Shown one piece after another: positions 8,995 to 17,083 of a stretch of DNA of 34,543 nt. A program made the position numbers and the translations under genes. The notes beneath the pieces were generated by a model, which had not been told where the DNA came from, made no database searches, and worked only from the letters and a program-made list of their open reading frames with translations. This DNA comes from CAYYNP01 sp964472545 (GTDB lineage Bacteria; Planctomycetota; Planctomycetia; Pirellulales; Thermoguttaceae), in the NCBI GenBank assembly GCA_964472545.1, contig CAYYNP010000074.1:1-34543 (forward strand), in the 5' to 3' direction. Numbering within the stretch: the stretch's first letter is position 1; the number at the start of each line of letters is the position of its first letter.

Positions 8995-10995
8995 CTACAT
9001 CGCCGAGGTCCGCATTTCCATGGGCTGTTTCAGCAGCCAAAGGCTGAAGATGCTAAAGCAGATCATGCCGACCAGCATCGGCAGTTGGCTGCGAAACGCG
9101 GCCTTACGGTTGCCGAACATATTGATCGACACCCGCTGGGCCGCCCAAAGGCTGTAGACGTGGCCCACCAGCACCAACAAGATCTGGAGGATCCAGAGCA
9201 CGTCTAGCGAGACCAACGGCGGAACGGCCATGCCCAGCGTGCCGAGCAAATTCCACCCCCAACCGAACGGATCTGACGCCAGCGGGATCACCTTCGGCCC
9301 TTCCATCAGCAGATGCTCGAGGTTATGGGCGAGGTGGTAAAACAGGGCGATCGGCAGCAGGGCATAGGCGTAGCGGATGAAGTAGTCGTGATATCGCAGC
9401 GGCACGTTGCCCCGCGTGGCCGTTCCGGCTCCGACCAGGTAGGAGAAGTAGACCAGCACGGCAAAGATCAAGATCGGCGCGAACATCACGGCCGCCATGC
9501 CCGAGGAAAACGAGAGCAGTTGTCCGACGGCAAGCGTGTCGGTCAGGCGTGTGGTCATTTGGCCCCAGACGGGCGTCATCGTGAGGCCGTGGAAGGCGGT
9601 GATCGAGAGCATCAACAACGCGAGGTAGGCCTCGTCGGTCCGCGGCTTGTAGTCGGTTGCCAGGTCGCTTCCCCAGGGACGCAGGTTGATCGCCATGTTG
9701 TCGTGTGGACATGCCTGCAAACACTCGCCGCACTGGATGCAATAGGTGTTGGTGGTCAACCCGCCGGGGTAGACGAAGGTGGGGCATCCATAGGCCTTGT
9801 CGCTCCCCCGGGCACACTCCTTGGTACGGCAGCGTTTGCAAACGGTCTTGTCGCGGGAGCGGAACTCGATGCCGGAGAAGAGCGCATAAAGCCCACTGAC
9901 CCGTCCGACCAAACATCCATAGCGGCAGAAGCTCTTGCGCTGGAACAGGAACGCCGAGACGATCGCCAGCAGCAACATGGCGATGCCCAGGTAGGCCGTC
10001 GCTCGGGGCTTCATTGTCACGCCGAATCCCAACTCGATCCAGGTCAGCCCGACGAACAGCAACGTGGCCAGGGCGATATTGCGGATCGCGCGTGGCCAGG
10101 GCAAATCCAGCCCCAGGCCCTCGTCGGTCTTCTTCCAGAATCGGAGCTTCTCCATCCACCCGGCGATCGCATCCCAGGGACAGACGTAGCACCAGGCCTT
10201 TCCGGCGAACATGATCAGCACGACCAGCCCTCCCCACCAGACGGTCCAAGTGAGGATCGGCGCGATGTTCAGCCCTGGGTTTTGGCTGCCGAACAATCCG
10301 GCCGCGATGATCAGCAAGAAAGCAGCGGCCAAGATCGCCTGGCCGAAGAAACGAAACGGCCGCCAACAGAGCAAGCGGCGAAGCAGGCCAATGCGCATCA
10401 GATCGAGGCGGTCTTTTTGCTGCTGCGGCCGCGTGTCGCCCGAGCCACGCAGACGTTCGATGCCCTCGAACAGCCCGAAGCTGACCACGAGCACGAACGC
10501 GATCGACGAGAAGTACATCCAGGGCGGGATGCCCCACATCGTGTGCATGAAGTGCGCGGCCGGATCGGCCTCAAACTCCTGGCGGTGCTCCTCGCAGCAG
10601 AGGTAATATGTCTCACGGTTATACGTTGCCCGTGGGTCCGTCGCCGGGTCGACCGGATCGCGGCAGACCATGCACCGCACGCCGATGTAGTCTTCGGGCG
10701 AGTCGACGAACTCGTTGCGGCAGTTCTCGCAGCAGAAGTAGTAGACCTTATCCTTGTACGATGCCTGCCATCCCCAGGCCGGATTGACCTCCATGAAGCA
10801 GATCGGGTCGATCCGGGGGCCGCCGTCTTCACGCTCGTTTTCGACGGCGGCCTCAGGATGGCCGCCGTTCTCGCCGTCGGCCGGCGCATCGACGACGACC
10901 ATCTCGGCCATCGGATGGTAGTTCGACACGTAAACCGCCACGCCGATGGCCACCAGCATCGTGTAGGGAAGGAAGATCTTCAGCAAGGATCGCAT
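8995..10995 (-). CDS. NapH/NosR-like membrane ferredoxin with two N-terminal YHS domains
   Basis: 666 residues. Seen in order: one N-terminal membrane anchor (about 7-23), two YHS-type modules (about 63-104 with CFMEVNP and YYFCCENCRNEF, and 107-150 with CMVCRDPVDP and YYLCCEEHRQEF), a membrane helix, then a NapH/NosR-like core with paired-cysteine motifs C269YVC272P and C357RYGC361 facing membrane helices. Cysteines follow at 386, 389, 394 and 404, then a classical [4Fe-4S] site at C419, C422, C425, C429P. At least four more hydrophobic segments close the protein. Family knowledge: NapH and NosR-type proteins pass electrons from quinol to periplasmic reductases, and YHS/TRASH modules are usually linked to metal (copper, heavy metal) binding. 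The fusion is unusual. It starts nine bases after the paralogous NapH-like gene and runs into moeA. Likely role: quinol oxidation or metal-linked maturation for the operon's molybdoenzyme (inferred). Confidence 0.82.
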   Translation of the reverse strand: MRSLLKIFLPYTMLVAIGVAVYVSNYHPMAEMVVVDAPADGENGGHPEAAVENEREDGGPRIDPICFMEVNPAWGWQASYKDKVYYFCCENCRNEFVDSPEDYIGVRCMVCRDPVDPATDPRATYNRETYYLCCEEHRQEFEADPAAHFMHTMWGIPPWMYFSSIAFVLVVSFGLFEGIERLRGSGDTRPQQQKDRLDLMRIGLLRRLLCWRPFRFFGQAILAAAFLLIIAAGLFGSQNPGLNIAPILTWTVWWGGLVVLIMFAGKAWCYVCPWDAIAGWMEKLRFWKKTDEGLGLDLPWPRAIRNIALATLLFVGLTWIELGFGVTMKPRATAYLGIAMLLLAIVSAFLFQRKSFCRYGCLVGRVSGLYALFSGIEFRSRDKTVCKRCRTKECARGSDKAYGCPTFVYPGGLTTNTYCIQCGECLQACPHDNMAINLRPWGSDLATDYKPRTDEAYLALLMLSITAFHGLTMTPVWGQMTTRLTDTLAVGQLLSFSSGMAAVMFAPILIFAVLVYFSYLVGAGTATRGNVPLRYHDYFIRYAYALLPIALFYHLAHNLEHLLMEGPKVIPLASDPFGWGWNLLGTLGMAVPPLVSLDVLWILQILLVLVGHVYSLWAAQRVSINMFGNRKAAFRSQLPMLVGMICFSIFSLWLLKQPMEMRTSAM

Positions 10996-11004
10996 GGGTG
11001 CTGC

Positions 11005-12597
11005 TCAGGTTGCCGCGGCCGGTTCGAGTTCGACACCGTCGCCTTGGGTATTGTCGGCGGTGGCTTGCTGCTGCCGCCTTTGCCGCTTCTTCTTGATCGC
11101 GCGAATCGTAATCAGGAACACGCCCAGGCCGCATCCCAACGCGACTAGAATCGACGTGGTTGGGCTGGGGTCGCCCACGACCATCAAAAAGCCGACCGTC
11201 TGCTCCTCACCGTCGACGTCCATCGTCAGTTCGACGACGTATTCGCCTTCATCGGGAAACGTCGGATAGATCCTGTATAGCACTTCGCCGATAGGTTCCA
11301 CGGTGGTCGAAAGGACCTCGCGATTACTGCCGAAGGTAAACGTTTGCAGCACGCGAACCTTGATCGGCTCGGTGCGAGACCGTTTTGCCTCGGTATTCTT
11401 GATGTGGAACGCCAGATTGGTCTGATCGCCCGGCTTGGGCTTGCCGGGATAGCTCTGAAGCAACACGCTGTAGGGCCCCATGGTGGTCTCATACTCCAGC
11501 ACCGGGACCTGAGGGTAGTTCTCATCGTAGGAGTAGTGCGGCAGGCCGAGGATGTGGTGCCCGTGGGCCGTGGTGGGCACGAGCGCGGCGACGGCTAGGA
11601 TCGTGGCGATCGTGGCCGCCTTGGCACGGGGCGGTTCGCCGTGCTTCGCTTTCGTCTCGTTGATTGCCGGCAAGGCCACGCCGAAACGGAGTGCCTGTTC
11701 CGGGCATCGCCGGATGCAGGCACCGCAGTTGTCGCATTCGATGCCGTCGGACTCCGTCACGGGATTCAGCCCCGGCTCGCAGGCCCCTTCGCATTTGCGG
11801 CAGTGCGTACAGCGGTCGGTGGCGAGCTTCACTCGCAACAACCGGGGCCAACCGATCAGTCCATAGAGCGCCCCGCCGGGGCACATCGTTCGGCACCACC
11901 AACGGGGCGAGACGAACAACTCGAACGCGAAGATCAGGCCGAGAAGAACGAGGCCGCCCGCGATCGAAGCGCCGAAGATCCAGCCGTGCAGAATGCGGGT
12001 CACGGCGGCCGGTGGGTAGATCAGCGAGAAGATCGGCAGCCCGATAATCGTTGCGATCATCAACCCTACCACCAGCAGCACGTACTTGTTGACCCGGGAG
12101 AACTTGACTTCCGCCGGCGGAATCTCTGCAAATCGCAGCAGATGGCGCAGCTTGCCGGCTATTTCAAACAGCAGATTGGCCGGGCAGATCCAACTGCAAA
12201 ATACCTTACCGAGCACGAGCGTAGCGAGCACGGGAATCAGAATCGAGAGCCACAGCTTCCAATTGTCCAGTCGCCTGGTCACGGCCATCGGCTCGGCAGC
12301 GGCCAACGGATCGGTCCATTCGATTCCGAGGATCTGCATCGACCAGATGGTGCCTTCGTTGGCGTCGAGGAACGCCTGCGGGTCGTCCATCGATTCGATC
12401 TGCTTGTCGTACTGCGCCAACACTCCCGCCTTAAACGTCGATCCCTCGATCGCCTTTTCCAGGGTGTGTGTGGCACGGTGGTGACCGTACAGGCTCAAGT
12501 AGCACAGGCCCGCCATCAGCAGGATCACCGAAACCTGCACCACCCGGCGCAGGCCCTGAAGGCCCCCGTGTCGGATTCTGTGCCCGGTTGTCTTCAT
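11005..12597 (-). CDS. napH: NapH-like quinol-dehydrogenase membrane ferredoxin with extra C-terminal periplasmic domain
   Basis: 530 residues from the ATG at 12597, which has GAGAGG six bases upstream; the longer upstream reading frame overlaps the preceding gene and has no RBS. Seen: an N-terminal membrane helix (about 19-36), the NapH-type motifs C134SWIC138P and C235RTMC239P next to membrane helices, and two [4Fe-4S] sites (C263, C266, C269, C273 and C288, C291, C294, C298). After these comes an extension absent from ordinary NapH (which ends near 290): a hydrophobic segment near 328-345, a beta-rich domain of about 130 residues, a C-terminal membrane helix near 482-500 and a basic tail. 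Known: NapH takes electrons from quinol and hands them to NapG. It lies 13 bases after the NapG-like gene and nine before a second NapH-like gene. The function of the extra domain is unknown; it resembles an Ig-like or YtkA-like fold only loosely. Confidence 0.82.
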   Translation of the reverse strand: MKTTGHRIRHGGLQGLRRVVQVSVILLMAGLCYLSLYGHHRATHTLEKAIEGSTFKAGVLAQYDKQIESMDDPQAFLDANEGTIWSMQILGIEWTDPLAAAEPMAVTRRLDNWKLWLSILIPVLATLVLGKVFCSWICPANLLFEIAGKLRHLLRFAEIPPAEVKFSRVNKYVLLVVGLMIATIIGLPIFSLIYPPAAVTRILHGWIFGASIAGGLVLLGLIFAFELFVSPRWWCRTMCPGGALYGLIGWPRLLRVKLATDRCTHCRKCEGACEPGLNPVTESDGIECDNCGACIRRCPEQALRFGVALPAINETKAKHGEPPRAKAATIATILAVAALVPTTAHGHHILGLPHYSYDENYPQVPVLEYETTMGPYSVLLQSYPGKPKPGDQTNLAFHIKNTEAKRSRTEPIKVRVLQTFTFGSNREVLSTTVEPIGEVLYRIYPTFPDEGEYVVELTMDVDGEEQTVGFLMVVGDPSPTTSILVALGCGLGVFLITIRAIKKKRQRRQQQATADNTQGDGVELEPAAAT

Positions 12598-12610
12598 AGC
12601 GAACCTCTCG

Positions 12611-13363
12611 TCAAACGTCGTCACCGCGTGTGGCAACCACTCGGATGGCCGGGTCGCCGCGAACCAACTGGCGGCAAATCTCCTCGCACAACCCACATCC
12701 GATGCACTGCTCGGCATCGATCACCGGCGAGAAGAACTCACCCGGCTTGCGCGTGATCGCTTTCTCCTTCAACGGGCAAACCATGTAGCATTCGCCGCAA
12801 GGGCCACAGCGCGTTAAGGTCGGATCGGAGGCATCGGGCAACTCGACCGGCTCGAGCGACGGAACGAACTTGGTTTCCCAAGCGGCCGCCCGTTCGTCGT
12901 ATCGGGCCTCCGCCTTGTAGGAGAGGCAACCGTCGGCGTTGAGTTCGACCGTGGCCATGTCGACTTCGGCCCTCTGCTCGATCTCCATCGGGCGTAACAC
13001 GCCGGTAGGGCAGGCGTGCGTACATTTCATGCACAAGTTGCAGGCCACCACCGCCGGATCGACGTACGGTGTGTGATAGACTTCGCCATGGGCCTCGTTG
13101 AAGAACCGGATCGCGCCGCGATCGCAGACGTCCTGGCAACGATAGCAACGGATGCAACCGGCAAGGAACCGGTCTTCCTCGACCGCACCCGGCGGCCGGA
13201 TCAGGCGGATGCCGCGGTCGCCGAATTGGGCCCGATTGGCCGGGTAACTCGGCCGGCGGCGGCCCAGCAGAGCGTGGAAGGAAAGCACGGCGGCCGCCAT
13301 GGCCAGCGCCGTGGCAGCCAGGGCACGCGCCCTCTTCAAGAACGATCGCCGCGTGTCGTCCAT
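12611..13363 (-). CDS. napG: NapG-like Tat-exported ferredoxin with four [4Fe-4S] sites (copy 2)
   Basis: 250 residues from the ATG at 13363. That ATG overlaps the upstream TGA (TGATG) and has GGAGG eight bases before it; the longer frame to 13441 would overlap the neighbour by 79 bases. Seen: Tat-like leader RRSFLKRA followed by a hydrophobic stretch (residues 5-28), then four cysteine groups: C70, C73, C76, C80; C108, C111, C114, C118; C186, C189, C192, C196; C220, C223, C226, C230. This four-cluster pattern is that of NapG/MauM-type ferredoxins, which carry electrons from NapH to the periplasmic reductase. It forms a translationally coupled pair with the NapG-like gene just upstream and is followed by napH. 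The leader could also act as a membrane anchor. Confidence 0.86.
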   Translation of the reverse strand: MDDTRRSFLKRARALAATALAMAAAVLSFHALLGRRRPSYPANRAQFGDRGIRLIRPPGAVEEDRFLAGCIRCYRCQDVCDRGAIRFFNEAHGEVYHTPYVDPAVVACNLCMKCTHACPTGVLRPMEIEQRAEVDMATVELNADGCLSYKAEARYDERAAAWETKFVPSLEPVELPDASDPTLTRCGPCGECYMVCPLKEKAITRKPGEFFSPVIDAEQCIGCGLCEEICRQLVRGDPAIRVVATRGDDV

Positions 13364-13986
13364 CACGCGCCCTCCGGCTTCACGCGTACGGCCTGGGGAT
13401 AGCGGATACAGATCCGTTCGCACAGGCCACACCCGATACAAGCCTCGGGGTCGACCTCAGGCCGCTCCCAGGATCCGACCTTCATGGCCTTGCCCGGCAG
13501 CGGGCACGCCCGCGCGCAGGCCCCGCAAGTCCAGTTGTTGTACGAGTAGCACAACTCGCGGTCGATTTCGGCCGTGCCCATGGAGACCTTCTGCTGGATC
13601 TCGTCCGGATCGTTGCGGATCCGTTGCAGGGCCCCGCTGGGGCAGGCTTGCGTACACTTCAGATAATCGCCCTCGATCCGGTTGCAGAGCATGCAGGCCT
13701 GGCGCCGGGCCTTGATCGTCGGCGTATTGCGGCGGTGTCGTCCACAGGTGTCGTCCAACGGGAGGATGGCGTTGTTCGGACAAGCCTCGACGCAACGCAA
13801 GCAGCGGAGGCACGTGGCCAGAAAGTCGTCTTCGGGCAGGGCCCCCGGCGGGCGCAACGGAGCGCCCGCCGCCTCTGCCTCGACGGTGCGGAGAACGCCC
13901 GCTGCCACACTGCCGCCGAGCACGGTAGCCGAGGTGACGGCGGCGTTCTTGAGAAGCTCGCGGCGATTGATCGGTTTCATCTTCAT
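13363..13986 (-). CDS. NapG-like Tat-exported ferredoxin (copy 1)
   Basis: 207 residues. Seen: twin-arginine leader NRRELLKNAAV (residues 7-17) with a hydrophobic stretch up to about 35, then four cysteine groups: C59, C62, C65, C69; a stretched group with CMLC and, after nine residues, CTQAC; then CGACARAC preceded by a further cysteine; and CIGCGLCERIC. The same order of clusters is found in the next gene downstream, so the two are tandem paralogues of the NapG type. Role: periplasmic electron carrier between a quinol-oxidising membrane partner and the molybdoenzyme (inferred from family). Its stop codon overlaps the next start by one base. An ATG at 13980 is an alternative start. A 167-bp repeat element separates it from napA upstream. 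Confidence 0.84.
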   Translation of the reverse strand: MKMKPINRRELLKNAAVTSATVLGGSVAAGVLRTVEAEAAGAPLRPPGALPEDDFLATCLRCLRCVEACPNNAILPLDDTCGRHRRNTPTIKARRQACMLCNRIEGDYLKCTQACPSGALQRIRNDPDEIQQKVSMGTAEIDRELCYSYNNWTCGACARACPLPGKAMKVGSWERPEVDPEACIGCGLCERICIRYPQAVRVKPEGA

Positions 13987-14010
13987 GGAATGTGCTCTAC
14001 CCCCTGATTA

Positions 14011-14177
14011 CTGGTTCCCAAACTCCGGTTTGGGGACCTTGGCCCGCATTTCTCGCCGCCTGTAGCCGAATTCGCCAGAATCTGGCATTTTCCGTGCTAC
14101 CATCCAAAGTCTGGCGACTTCGGCTACAGAACAAGCCCCAGGCCACCTGGTTCCCAAACGGGAGTTTGGGAACCAGG
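14011..14177. repeat. MITE-like nested inverted-repeat element between napA and the napG-like genes
   Basis: The two ends are near-identical in inverted orientation and each is itself a hairpin. The left end (14013-14038) pairs ggttcccaaa with tttggggacc, with one G:T mismatch. The right end (14146-14177) pairs cctggttcccaaac perfectly with gtttgggaaccagg around a four-base loop. Inside, 14061-14079 and 14110-14128 form a second inverted pair (19 bases, one mismatch), so the whole unit can fold as a long stem. No open reading frame is credible in it. This is the architecture of a small non-autonomous transposable or REP-like element. On the transcribed strand the perfect hairpin is 26 bases past the napA stop, where it could slow transcription or protect napA mRNA. 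Confidence 0.85.
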
Positions 14178-14203
14178 GGATGGCGCTGGCACTCGTGGAC
14201 AAC

Positions 14204-16951
14204 TCAAATCACCTCGATCCGCGCCGCCAGCTTCTTGTAGTCGACCTGGCCGCTCACCGGGTCCCAGGCTCGATGGCTGGTCATGTTGACCAACCACCGG
14301 TTCCGTTTCGGATCGGCGCTGTCGGCCACCGAGAGGTTCCAGGGGCTGAACAGCAGTCCCGGGAAGACTTCGCTGCGGGCGGGGCGGACCATGCTGCCGA
14401 CGCCGACCGATACCCTGGCCTCGTAGTCGCCGCGGCGGGTCACCAGCTTGACCTTCTGGCCGTCGCGGAGCCCGAAGCGTTCGGCGTCCTCGGGACTCAC
14501 CTCGACGTACTGTTCCGGCACAAGCTTCAGCGTCGTGGCGCCGCGAATCGTCTTGGCCGTGTGGAAATGCTCGTAGACGATCCCCAGCGACAGCCAGAAC
14601 GGGAATTTGTCGTTCTGCTGATGCTCCGCCAACGTCTGATTCGCGTAGGCGTCGACGTCCGGCATCTCCGGCGTCAGGGCGTTGTCGCGGGCGACTTCCA
14701 ATAGCTCCGGATTGTCGATCAGAAACGGCCCGGCACCGGGGTTATCGCTGTCGCCGTACTTCATCAACTCGTTGCAGACGTCCTCGATCGTGTTGAGAGT
14801 CTTGCCGCCGACAACCGCCTGGATGTCGTCGTAGCGCTGCTGACAAAGCTTGAACTTGGCCTTGCCGTCCGGGCGGCGGAAGGCCTCGTAGGGCTTGCCG
14901 GCCCAGCCTTCCTGGCCGAGATAGCGCCGCGGCGTGCCGCCCTTGCGGGCAATCGCGGCGGTGGGAGCCGGCCATTGGACGCCGCGCAGACGTCGCAGTT
15001 GTTCGTAGGGGCTAAGGTCCGTCTCCTCCTCCAACTCCAACATGCCCGATACGTCGCAGTCGGCGCCCTTGCTGGAGGCCAGGATCACGCGGAAGACGTC
15101 CTCCGGGTCGTAGGCCTTCAGGCCGTTGCCCATGGTGATCGTCTTTTCGTAGGGAAAGATCTTGTCCGCGTCCAGGCCCAGCTTCTTGGCCAACATCTTG
15201 CCCTTGTCGATGGCCATGTCCATATCGGGGCGGCAGCCGGGTGGCGGGTTCTTGGTGCCGTCGCAGCAGTAGAGCCGCCGTTCCGATTGGATATAGGTCC
15301 CGCCGGTCCATTCACCCCACGTGGCGGCCGGGAAGACCACGTCGGCGTAGAGGTTGTTGGGGGCGTGGCGGTAGATGTCTTGCACCACCACGAACATCTT
15401 CGAAAGCGCCGGACGCACCAGCGTGTTGACGTCGGGCATGTGGACGTGGGTCGTGTACATCCAGAACATGGCCAGCAGACGATCCATATCGTCGTCCGGC
15501 CGCAGCGCCCGTTCCATCATCCCCACGACCATGCCGGGATTCTTCAGCAGAGACGTGTCCTCGAGCCGCTTGGGCGAGACGCCCCAACACTTGGCGATGT
15601 GGTCGCGCCACTCGACGTTACTCAGCGGCTGGTTGAACGGCAACCGGCCCGTCAATCCGCCCATCAGCCGCTCGCTCATGGCGTTGGGCTGGCCGGTCTG
15701 GCTGTGGCTTCCGCAACCCGGGCGGCCGACGTTGCCGGTCAGCAGGTGGAGGTTGATCAGGCCGATCGTGTTGTGCTGGCCGTGGAGCATCTGGTTGTAG
15801 CCGATTCCCCAGAAAGTCAACACGCCGCCGCGTCCCTTGTCCCGGCCCTTCTTCGAGGCAATTGCCCACTGTTCGGCGATCGTCTCGATGAGGTCCTCGG
15901 TGATGCGGCCGCCGTCGAGCCGATCCAGCCTGGCGATCACTTGCTTTGGCGAGTAGTCGTTCACCACGCCGTCGATATACTCCTGCCAACCGACCGTGTT
16001 CGCATCGAGCCACTCCTCCGTCTGGCAAGCGTCCCGGTATTTGGTCCACAACACGTGGGCGATCGCGTTGTGGTAACTGATGTCGCCGTTGAGTGTCCGC
16101 AAGTGGTAGCTGTTGGCCGGGTTGATCGCTTCCAGCCCGGCCACGGTGCCGGTGGTCCGGGGATCGGAGACCAGCGTGGGGATGCCGGTCCGCTTTTTGT
16201 GATCGGCCACGCGCCAGAAGAGGATCGGATGGGCCTCCCGGGCGTTGTGGCCCCAGAAGGTGATGAAGTCGGCTTCTTCGATGTCCTCGTAGCTGGTCGG
16301 CGGGGCGTCGGAACCGTAGGAGTGGAAGTAGCCGGTCACGGCCGAGGTCATACACATTCGGGCGTTGGCCTCGATCGAGTTGCTGCCGATCACGGCCTTC
16401 ATCACCTGGTTCTCGATCCACTGGGCCTCCATCGTCAATTGCCCGGAGCCGTTGAGGCCCACCGCGTTGCCGCCGCGGGCCTCGATGATCTCGGCCAGTT
16501 TGTCGGCGACCAACTCCTCCGCTTCGTCGTAGCCCATTTCGTCGAAGACGTCGTCGTCGAAACGGCCCTTGGTCGAGGAGACCTTGCCGCGCAACGGATC
16601 GCTCATATCCTTGCGGACCAGGACCTTTTCGAGCCGGTCGACGTAGATCGGCTCGTGGGCGTTGAGGCCTTTGATGCACTGGATGCCGCGGTTGGTGGGG
16701 TGCCTCTTGTCGGGCACCATGCCGACCACTTTGCCGTCCTGCATCTGGATCAGCGTGCCGCAGCCGACACCGCAGTAGGGACAGGCCGATTGCAGCAGTT
16801 TCACGCCCTCGGCCGTGCCTTGGGGCGTGGTCTGGGCCTGGATGTATTCGTCGGAGAACATGTCGGTCGCCGCACAGCTCACGCCGGCAGCCGCCGCCAG
16901 CTTCATGAACTTGCGGCGATCGAAGTTGACGGGGCCTTGTCGTCGTGCCAT
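14204..16951 (-). CDS. napA: NapA-type periplasmic molybdopterin oxidoreductase (probable nitrate reductase)
   Basis: 915 residues, in the size range of NapA and NasA-type enzymes. Seen: Tat signal with DRRKFMK (residues 11-17) and a hydrophobic core; a [4Fe-4S] motif C57, C60, C64, C92 with the conserved lysine K94 (CIKG); a cysteine Mo ligand C200 in NARMCMTSAVTGY, matching the NapA/NasA pattern and unlike formate dehydrogenases; GIGYNQMLHGQHN and TGQPNAM, typical of nitrate reductases; and a C-terminal molybdopterin-binding domain ending RAWDPVSGQVDYKKLA. It binds bis-MGD and reduces nitrate to nitrite in NapA; substrate here is inferred. GGGAG lies eight bases before the ATG. The gene follows a decaheme cytochrome gene and precedes duplicated napG/napH-like genes. 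No NapB, NapC or NapD is encoded nearby, so its electron donor must be unusual. Related oxyanions cannot be excluded as substrate. Confidence 0.86.
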   Translation of the reverse strand: MARRQGPVNFDRRKFMKLAAAAGVSCAATDMFSDEYIQAQTTPQGTAEGVKLLQSACPYCGVGCGTLIQMQDGKVVGMVPDKRHPTNRGIQCIKGLNAHEPIYVDRLEKVLVRKDMSDPLRGKVSSTKGRFDDDVFDEMGYDEAEELVADKLAEIIEARGGNAVGLNGSGQLTMEAQWIENQVMKAVIGSNSIEANARMCMTSAVTGYFHSYGSDAPPTSYEDIEEADFITFWGHNAREAHPILFWRVADHKKRTGIPTLVSDPRTTGTVAGLEAINPANSYHLRTLNGDISYHNAIAHVLWTKYRDACQTEEWLDANTVGWQEYIDGVVNDYSPKQVIARLDRLDGGRITEDLIETIAEQWAIASKKGRDKGRGGVLTFWGIGYNQMLHGQHNTIGLINLHLLTGNVGRPGCGSHSQTGQPNAMSERLMGGLTGRLPFNQPLSNVEWRDHIAKCWGVSPKRLEDTSLLKNPGMVVGMMERALRPDDDMDRLLAMFWMYTTHVHMPDVNTLVRPALSKMFVVVQDIYRHAPNNLYADVVFPAATWGEWTGGTYIQSERRLYCCDGTKNPPPGCRPDMDMAIDKGKMLAKKLGLDADKIFPYEKTITMGNGLKAYDPEDVFRVILASSKGADCDVSGMLELEEETDLSPYEQLRRLRGVQWPAPTAAIARKGGTPRRYLGQEGWAGKPYEAFRRPDGKAKFKLCQQRYDDIQAVVGGKTLNTIEDVCNELMKYGDSDNPGAGPFLIDNPELLEVARDNALTPEMPDVDAYANQTLAEHQQNDKFPFWLSLGIVYEHFHTAKTIRGATTLKLVPEQYVEVSPEDAERFGLRDGQKVKLVTRRGDYEARVSVGVGSMVRPARSEVFPGLLFSPWNLSVADSADPKRNRWLVNMTSHRAWDPVSGQVDYKKLAARIEVI

Positions 16952-16997
16952 GGTCGTGGCTCCCTGGGGATAGGCTTGGTTTGTGGGGTCTTGTAGG

Positions 16998-17014
16998 GTG
17001 CGTGAAACGCACCT
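16998..17014. repeat. Short REP-like hairpin upstream of napA
   Basis: GGTGCGT and ACGCACC form a perfect 7-bp stem with a GAA loop. It lies about 47 bases before the napA start, in the 132-base gap after the decaheme cytochrome gene. The short GC stem without a following T tract looks more like a dispersed REP-type repeat than an intrinsic terminator. Confidence 0.55.
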
Positions 17015-17064
17015 CAGGTTTCGTCGAATGCTGAAACGCGATGGATGAAGTCGGGTATACGGGC

Positions 17065-17079
17065 GCGACCACCGGTCGC
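17065..17079. other. GC hairpin just after the decaheme cytochrome stop
   Basis: GCGACC and GGTCGC pair around a three-base loop, four bases beyond the TAA of the decaheme cytochrome gene. There is no T run after it on the transcribed strand, so complete termination is unlikely. It may set the ratio of cytochrome to napA message or stabilise the upstream mRNA. Confidence 0.4.
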
Positions 17080-17083
17080 GGCT

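Noticed and set aside
9313..11148. A 611-codon plus-strand open frame opposite the YHS/NapH-like gene
   Set aside because: It is the antisense shadow of a well-supported gene in GC-rich DNA; its translation is low-complexity, with no domain motif and no RBS.
14975..16996. A 673-codon plus-strand open frame opposite napA
   Set aside because: It mirrors the coding strand of napA. The translation is rich in V, D, H and R, as expected for the complement of GC-rich codons, and has no recognisable motif.
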